This document shows positions 59,202 through 64,000 of a DNA stretch of 64,000 nucleotides, in pieces. The notes under the pieces are model-generated. The model was not told the origin of the DNA and did not search any database. It saw only the letters and a program-made list of their open reading frames with translations. Made by a program: the position numbers and the translations under genes. Within the stretch, counting starts at the first letter, position 1. Every line of letters starts with the position of its first letter. Origin of the DNA: Acidobacteriota bacterium (lineage in GTDB: Bacteria; Acidobacteriota; Blastocatellia; Pyrinomonadales; Pyrinomonadaceae); assembly GCA_016700175.1 (NCBI GenBank), contig CP065003.1, forward strand, positions 1,994,001 to 2,058,000. Direction: 5' to 3'.

Positions 59202-60518
59202 TCAACGGACGCGGCGAGTTCTTCGCTTCATAAAATCCATCAGCACGAACTGAGAGAGGTTCCGCGGATTGGCGAAGTAGGCCTTGCCGCGCGTCATGGA
59301 GGTCATCTTCTTAACAAAATCAACCAGGTAGTGATCGCTGGCGAGCATGAACGTGTTGATCATGATCCCCGACTTTCGGCACGCCTGAACCTCTTTGAAG
59401 GTCGCCGCCATCACGAACGGATCGTTCCCCATCGAGTTCCTGTACAGCATGCGGCCCCCGCCTTCGGCGCCACGGAACCTCTGGAAAGTAAGGTACGAAG
59501 GGCTGTCGGGCTCCACGAACACAGCGGTCGGCTTGCCGTCCGTCACCATCACGATCTGCTTCATCTCCTTCGATTTTCCCGCCAGGATACGCCGCGCGAG
59601 CTTTAGCCCCTCAGCGGTGTTCGTGTGGTACGGCCCGACCTGCGTAGTCGCGAGCTTCGCCAAAGGGAGGATCTCGGCATCGTCGTGAAAAAGCACGATG
59701 TCGAGCGTGTCGCCGGGATACTGGGTCCTGATCAGGTGCGCGAGCGCGAGGGTGACCTTCTTCGCCGGCGTGAACCTGTCCTCTCCGTAGAGGATCATCG
59801 AGTGCGAGCAGTCGAGCATGACGACCGTCGCGCACGATGATTGGTAGTCCTGCTGGCTTACGTACAGGTCGCCGTACTCAAGATTCAGAGGCACGCCGAG
59901 CCCTTCACGCCGGATCGCGGACAGAAGCGTCCGGTTCACGTCGAGGTTGATGGTGTCCCCGAACTCGTACTGCCTTGCACCAAGTGCGGCCTCGACTCCA
60001 GTGTCGAGATCGTTCGTCACGTGCCTGCCGGAACTTGAACGGCCCATCGAACCAAGCAGATCACGAAGCGTCTTGTATCCCAGGAAATCGAGCCCCCGCT
60101 CGGTCAGCTTGAACCGTATGTCCCTTGGAAGCGCCTCGCCGGTTCCGGGGCCTGCCTCTCCCGGAGCGTCCTGCTGCCGCTCTTCGGCCGTCAGGTCGAG
60201 CAGGCCTTCCTCCACCATTCTCTCGATCAGTTTGTTGATCAGTTCTTCAAGCAGCGAGCCCTTGAACTTGCCCTCGTTCTCCGCGAGCATCTTTTCGACG
60301 TCGATCGGATCGATGATCCCCTGCTCAAGCAACGCGCGGAGTATCGCCTCGCGAAGAGCGTCGAGAGAGTCGTCGATCTGCCGCCGCTCGCGGGTGTACC
60401 AATAGTCCTCATGGAAGCCGGAATCGAGAATGGAGTCCGACAAGGACTGCATCAGGTCCCCGAGATCCACGCCGAAAACGTCAAAACCCTTGAATTTGGA
60501 ATACTTTATGAATTTCAT
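59202..60518 (-). CDS. VWA-domain protein (CoxE-like)
   Basis: A 438-residue soluble protein. The N-terminal 200 residues are charged and helical (SLDALREAILRALLEQGIID, LLEELINKLIERMVEEGLLDLTAEERQ). The C-terminal VWA domain (about 235-425) has the MIDAS motif DCSHS in VVMLDCSHSMILYG, a Thr in the TNTAEG loop and an Asp in IVMVTDGKPTAVF. VWA proteins of this kind usually work with a MoxR-type AAA+ ATPase, which would be expected upstream but is absent from the 190-bp region. Gene order gives no partner here. Confidence 0.85.
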   Translation of the reverse strand: MKFIKYSKFKGFDVFGVDLGDLMQSLSDSILDSGFHEDYWYTRERRQIDDSLDALREAILRALLEQGIIDPIDVEKMLAENEGKFKGSLLEELINKLIERMVEEGLLDLTAEERQQDAPGEAGPGTGEALPRDIRFKLTERGLDFLGYKTLRDLLGSMGRSSSGRHVTNDLDTGVEAALGARQYEFGDTINLDVNRTLLSAIRREGLGVPLNLEYGDLYVSQQDYQSSCATVVMLDCSHSMILYGEDRFTPAKKVTLALAHLIRTQYPGDTLDIVLFHDDAEILPLAKLATTQVGPYHTNTAEGLKLARRILAGKSKEMKQIVMVTDGKPTAVFVEPDSPSYLTFQRFRGAEGGGRMLYRNSMGNDPFVMAATFKEVQACRKSGIMINTFMLASDHYLVDFVKKMTSMTRGKAYFANPRNLSQFVLMDFMKRRTRRVR

Positions 60519-60722
60519 TACTTGGTTCTAAGTACTTACGGCCGCGTGATTTATCGCCTGCGTTGCCTGGGACCCGGACTCCAATATATTTGCGAAGAAG
60601 ACGCCGATCTTATAAAGTAAGGGTACTCTCCTTAACTCCCCCGCCTGTGTTTCTCTCTCCAATACTTAACATAGTGCTCTCTCCGTTCGGAAACAAATCG
60701 TTTCAAGAGGAAGGTAGATATT

Positions 60723-62318
60723 ATGAAAAAGTTATTGGCTTGCTCACTGGCCGCCCTTTTGATCTCCGTTGGCTTCCCGATGGCCGCCTCCGCGGCCGGT
60801 TCCGCGAACTCATACCGCACCGCTACTGAAAGCGCGGCGAGCGCGGCTCAAAGGCAGAGGAATCGGGCTCGCTCGAACCGCCAGAAGGCGCGTCGCGGCA
60901 ACGATGCCCGTAATCGCGGAAGGATCGACCGCAACAGGGACCGAAGGAGGGCACGGCAGCCCCAGCGAATCAACGTACAGAGAAAGAGGGACATTCGTTC
61001 CCGTAACCAAAGAGATCAGATCCGGCAGGTGCGCGATCAGAGGAACAGAGCCCGCCGATCACGCGATCAAAGGAACTGGATCGAACGCGCTCGTCAGCAG
61101 AGAGCCAGGGCCGACCGCTCCCGTCAGCAGAGGGAAAGGGTCCGGCGATCGCGCGACCAGCGAAACTGGATCGAACGCGCTCGTCGGCAGAGTTCGAGGA
61201 ACGACCGCATTCGCCGAGCTCAGATAGAAAGAAACCGAGACCTGCGCAGAATCCGCGAACGAAACGATCGATTCAGAAGGGTCTGGAGAGACCGAGACTA
61301 TGACGACGACCGATACAGAAAGAACCGACGGAAGCGCGCCCGGGACCTAAGGAATGTCTGGGTGCGGCGCCAACGGAACGACTACCGGCGATACCGAAAG
61401 CAAAGAGCCCGGGACCTTCTCCTGAGGGATATCTGGATCGATCGCCGGATCGCACGATACTACAGGCGTTCGAACAGGGCCTGGAGGGCGAGACAGCGCG
61501 CGATCGCGTACAGGGATTACGTCCTTGAAAGGCGGTACAGACGGCCGGTTATTGTCGACAGACCTTACTACGGCGGCTACTACGACGGTTACAATGATCC
61601 GTACTACGGCAGAAACCGCGGTTTCTCGTTCCAGATCGGAAGCCGTGATGGAAGCTTCGTCTTCAGCATCGGCAGTTTCGACAGGAATCCCTACCTGGCT
61701 ATCCCCTACACGCCCTACGGAGGTTACGCTTACGCGGATCCGTACGCTTATCCGGTATATGAGCCGGCTTACGCGAACTACGGCCACGGCGTGCCGGCAT
61801 ACAGAAGGTCGGACACGTTTAGCGTCAACATCGCCGGAGCACCGGTCTCTTACACTCGGTACGAAGAGGTAAATTACGCGCCTGCTTATGCTGACTACGG
61901 ACCCTACGATCCTGTGTACGCGGACTACGGATACGCACCGGCGTATTCAGATGCAGGCTATAGTTATGACCCTTGGTACGAAGGAGACCGTTATGCGATA
62001 GATCCGTATGCCGACGCATGCTATACCGACCTGGGGTACGCGGACTATGACGATGCGTACTACAGCGAACCGGTCTATTATTCGGACGCGAAATACAGCA
62101 GCGGATATTTCTACGGCGACAGAAGGGACGGCAGATCATTCTACAGGCGTCACAGGAACCTGATCAACATAGGTCTCGCGACCGGAGCCGGAGCAGCGAT
62201 CGGTACGATCCTCGGAGGAAAACGCGGCGCGATCATAGGGGCCGGCGTCGGAGCCGGTGCCGGCGCTGTCTACACCTACGGGATCAATCCGAAGGACAAG
62301 CGCCGTTACGGCGGTTGA
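60723..62318 (+). CDS. Arg-rich/Tyr-rich exported protein with glycine-zipper C-terminus (paralogue 1)
   Basis: A 531-residue exported protein. A signal peptide (about 1-25, ending AASAAGS) precedes a highly basic Arg/Gln/Asn-rich section (about 35-270) with near-repeats of RSRDQRNWIERARQQ. Next comes a Tyr/Asp/Pro/Ala-rich acidic section (about 275-470, with PYYGGYYDGYNDPYYG-like and YADYGYAPAYSDAGYSYD segments). A glycine zipper ends it (GAGAAIGTILGGKRGAIIGA and GAGAGAVYTYGINPKDKRR). The ends match the two following genes. The contrast of Arg- and Tyr-rich blocks suggests a phase-separating or adhesive surface protein, an inference only. Confidence 0.82.
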   Translation: MKKLLACSLAALLISVGFPMAASAAGSANSYRTATESAASAAQRQRNRARSNRQKARRGNDARNRGRIDRNRDRRRARQPQRINVQRKRDIRSRNQRDQIRQVRDQRNRARRSRDQRNWIERARQQRARADRSRQQRERVRRSRDQRNWIERARRQSSRNDRIRRAQIERNRDLRRIRERNDRFRRVWRDRDYDDDRYRKNRRKRARDLRNVWVRRQRNDYRRYRKQRARDLLLRDIWIDRRIARYYRRSNRAWRARQRAIAYRDYVLERRYRRPVIVDRPYYGGYYDGYNDPYYGRNRGFSFQIGSRDGSFVFSIGSFDRNPYLAIPYTPYGGYAYADPYAYPVYEPAYANYGHGVPAYRRSDTFSVNIAGAPVSYTRYEEVNYAPAYADYGPYDPVYADYGYAPAYSDAGYSYDPWYEGDRYAIDPYADACYTDLGYADYDDAYYSEPVYYSDAKYSSGYFYGDRRDGRSFYRRHRNLINIGLATGAGAAIGTILGGKRGAIIGAGVGAGAGAVYTYGINPKDKRRYGG

Positions 62319-62387
62319 TCGCTCTTTGACCCGATACTCTCCCGTACTCTCCCCTGAGTACTCAATTCAAGACCGAGGAGGACTGAT

Positions 62388-62915
62388 ATGAAGAGGAGAA
62401 TACTACTCGCCTTCGCGGCGCTGTTCGTCTTGACCGTGTGCATCCCCGCCATCGCCCAGGCACAGCCGGGGCGGGGAAAGGGACATCCGGTCTTTAAGCG
62501 GCATCCGGGAGAGACGGGACAGAGGCGCGCGCGCCAGGCCAGGAACAAGGTCAGGAACCGTGATTGGAGGGCTCGCGAACGCGCCAGGATCGATGCAAGG
62601 CGCGACCGCTATTACGGCGATTACGACCGTGATCGGCGCTACCGCGACAGGCGCTACAGGGATCGCGACGACCGTTATTACAACGACGATTACTACTACG
62701 ACGACGACTACCGTCGCGACCGTTCGGTATATGACCGCCATCGCAATGCCATAAACATCGGCATCGGAGCGGGTGCCGGCGCGGTGGTCGGCGGAATCGT
62801 CGGAGGCAAGAAAGGCGCATTGATCGGAGCCGGTGTCGGAGCGGCGGCAGGAGCCGTGTATACCTACGGCATCAATCCGAAGGACGACAAGCGCCGCCGA
62901 AGATACCGCCGTTAA
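62388..62915 (+). CDS. Basic exported protein with glycine-zipper C-terminus (paralogue 2)
   Basis: A 175-residue relative of the previous protein. The signal peptide is MKRRILLAFAALFVLTVCIP up to AIAQAQ. A basic section (ARQARNKVRNRDWRARERAR) is followed by an Asp/Arg/Tyr-rich stretch with near-repeats RDRRYRDRRYRDRDD. The C-terminal zipper has YDRHRNAINIGIGAGAGAVV, GGKKGALIGAGVGAAAGAV and YTYGINPKDDKRRRR. It lies 69 bp after paralogue 1 with its own AGGAGG ribosome site, and it ends before a terminator. Confidence 0.85.
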   Translation: MKRRILLAFAALFVLTVCIPAIAQAQPGRGKGHPVFKRHPGETGQRRARQARNKVRNRDWRARERARIDARRDRYYGDYDRDRRYRDRRYRDRDDRYYNDDYYYDDDYRRDRSVYDRHRNAINIGIGAGAGAVVGGIVGGKKGALIGAGVGAAAGAVYTYGINPKDDKRRRRYRR

Positions 62916-62936
62916 ACCAGTCACAAGAGAAACAGA

Positions 62937-62972
62937 AGGACCGTGCCGTTTACTGCACGGTCCTTTCCTTTT
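62937..62972 (+). terminator. Rho-independent terminator after paralogue 2
   Basis: AGGACCGTGC (62937-62946), a short loop and GCACGGTCCT (62955-62964) form a ten-base-pair stem, followed by TTCCTTTT. Confidence 0.85.
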
Positions 62973-63160
62973 GAACCCAGGCTGAATGTAAGGATTTGTA
63001 AATTCCTGATTTTATGAGCTTTACAGGCGCGGCTTCGCGAATCGGGGCGCAACGGCATTCACTTTAGTTCTCATCGAAGGGCCGCAGTCGAGAACGCTGC
63101 TTCTCCCGCCTCCCCGGACAAGACTCTCCTCGGATCACTCTACAGAAAGGAGAAATGACA

Positions 63161-63514
63161 ATGAAAAGGACATTGATAGTATTCGCAGCAGCAGCACTCT
63201 TATTCGTATCTATGCCGCTCGCGGCAAACGCGCAAACAAGCGGAAAGAGATACTACCGCGAGGACCGGCAGACGAACCGCCAGTACAAACGCGACAAGAA
63301 AGACAAGAACTTCTATGAGAAGCACCGGAACGTACTCAATGTCGCGATCGGCGGCGGCGCCGGAGCGATAATCGGAGCTCTTCTGGGCGGAAAGAAAGGC
63401 GCGCTGATCGGCGCGGGAGTCGGAGCGGGGGCCGGGGCCGTTTACACTTACGGCATCGATCCCAAGGACGACAAGAAGAAGAAGAAAAGGCGCTGGCAAA
63501 GGCGCCAGCAGTAG
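63161..63514 (+). CDS. Basic exported protein with glycine-zipper C-terminus (paralogue 3)
   Basis: A 117-residue member of the same family, the shortest of three. Signal peptide MKRTLIVFAAAALLFVSMPLAANAQ. Then a very short basic/Tyr section (KRYYREDRQTNRQYKRDKKDK) and the zipper YEKHRNVLNVAIGGGAGAII, GALLGGKKGALIGAGVGAGA, and VYTYGIDPKDDKKKKK. The same order of basic, HRN, zipper and PKD blocks as the other two shows common origin, with the middle region shrunk. ATG 63161 is used because AAAGGAG is eight bases ahead; ATG 63155 is too close. Confidence 0.85.
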   Translation: MKRTLIVFAAAALLFVSMPLAANAQTSGKRYYREDRQTNRQYKRDKKDKNFYEKHRNVLNVAIGGGAGAIIGALLGGKKGALIGAGVGAGAGAVYTYGIDPKDDKKKKKRRWQRRQQ

Positions 63515-63531
63515 CATCAGTGCTGACGAAA

Positions 63532-63570
63532 AAGAGCCCCGGCGGGAGTCGTTCCCGCCGGGGCTTCTTC
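63532..63570 (+). terminator. Rho-independent terminator after paralogue 3
   Basis: GCCCCGGCGGGA (63536-63547) pairs perfectly with TCCCGCCGGGGC (63553-63564), followed by TTCTTCATTT. The A-rich left side GAAAAAGA also fits a bidirectional arrangement. Confidence 0.85.
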
Positions 63571-63602
63571 ATTTGCGTGATGCTTCGCCGCCAAAGCGGC
63601 TC

Positions 63603-64000
63603 AGAAAATTGGTTTCGCCTTGTACCCGGGGCTGCGCCTGCGGCTTGCCCCGGGCTAACATCCGTAGCCGCTTCGCGGCATTCGACCGAACCGACAACGA
63701 TACGAATTCTGAGATGATCGACCCAATAGACCCGACAGACCGAACAGAGGCGACGCCGCTAACGCGGCTTAGAAAATTGGTTTCGCCTTGTACCCGGGGC
63801 TGCGCCTGCGGCTTGCCCCGGGCTAATATCCGCAGCCGCTCCGCGGCATTCTACCGAACCGACGACGATACGAATTCTGAGATGATCGACCCAATAGACC
63901 CGACAGACCGAACAGAGGCGACGCCGCTAACGCGGCTTAGAAAATTGGTTTCGCCTTGTACCCGGGGCTACGCCTGCGGCTTGCCCCCGGGCTAATATCC
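63603..64000. repeat. Tandem 168-bp repeat running off the window end
   Basis: Copies begin at 63603, 63771 and 63939 with an exact 168-bp step and few substitutions; the third is cut by the window edge. Each contains the hairpin-forming CCCGGGGCTGCGCCTGCGGC and then TTGCCCCGGG plus an AT-richer half with AATTCTGAGATGATCGACCC. As 168 is divisible by three, a frame of 56-residue repeats stays open (RLRKLVSPCTRGCACGLP per repeat), but no start signal or recognisable protein supports it. Confidence 0.9.

Noticed and set aside
63573..63995. Open frame with 56-residue repeats
   Set aside because: The frame exists because 168 is a multiple of three. There is no ribosome site or recognised motif and the DNA is dominated by hairpins; it is kept as a repeat only.

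Overview
The window reads as one contiguous piece of a Gram-negative bacterial chromosome of moderately high GC. Several traits fit an Acidobacteriota lineage, perhaps Blastocatellia/Pyrinomonadaceae-like: an alternative complex III (act) operon, a secreted FG-GAP repeat protein, LPS-heptose genes and secreted glycine-zipper proteins. This placement is inferred from gene content and was not checked by any search.

Layout. 1-5.6 kb: actA-actB-actC and the first codons of actD on the minus strand (quinol oxidation to a periplasmic acceptor). 5.9-13 kb: a ROK-like protein, a DedA protein, purS-purQ, two DUF4870-like membrane proteins, purB and an unknown gene. 13-18.3 kb: a six-gene minus-strand operon for heptose activation and the succinylase branch of lysine/diaminopimelate synthesis (hldE1-like, hldE2-like, unknown, dapD, dapC-like, asd); dapA lies far away at 53.2 kb. 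18.4-22 kb: FG-GAP protein, tRNA-His, tRNA-Arg and an IS1182-like element with a broken transposase. 22-31 kb: cmk, threonine aldolase, a beta-propeller protein, an amidohydrolase, and a cation/pH operon (nhaD-like, gamma carbonic anhydrase, kefF-like, kefC-like). 31-36.5 kb: hisS, a low-GC POTRA-like protein and a frameshifted comM, separated by dense repeats.

36.7-51 kb is a stress island. An NtrC-type sigma-54 activator and a hybrid histidine kinase sit among universal stress proteins (four genes, five domains), a CBS protein, a phosphoribosyltransferase, an FMN-split-barrel protein, a 57-residue metallothionein-like protein, a zinc-ribbon protein, a P-type ATPase, thioredoxin 2, a zinc alcohol dehydrogenase and a DUF5335 protein. 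Four sequences with the sigma-54 -24/-12 pattern lie in front of four of its transcription units, which suggests the two-component system controls the island.

51-64 kb: long-chain acyl-CoA ligase, dapA, rsmE, a NurA-nuclease/zinc-ribbon membrane protein/HAS-barrel operon, a VWA protein, and three paralogous secreted glycine-zipper proteins.

A second theme is short-period repeats. Arrays with a 7-bp period (different units at different loci) and a 9-bp period (one family at three loci) occupy many intergenic gaps. Several start at a stop codon, two sit where a Shine-Dalgarno would be expected, and one 9-bp array is read in frame as a Thr/Gln linker inside ActB. Tandem 64-bp and 168-bp repeats are also present.
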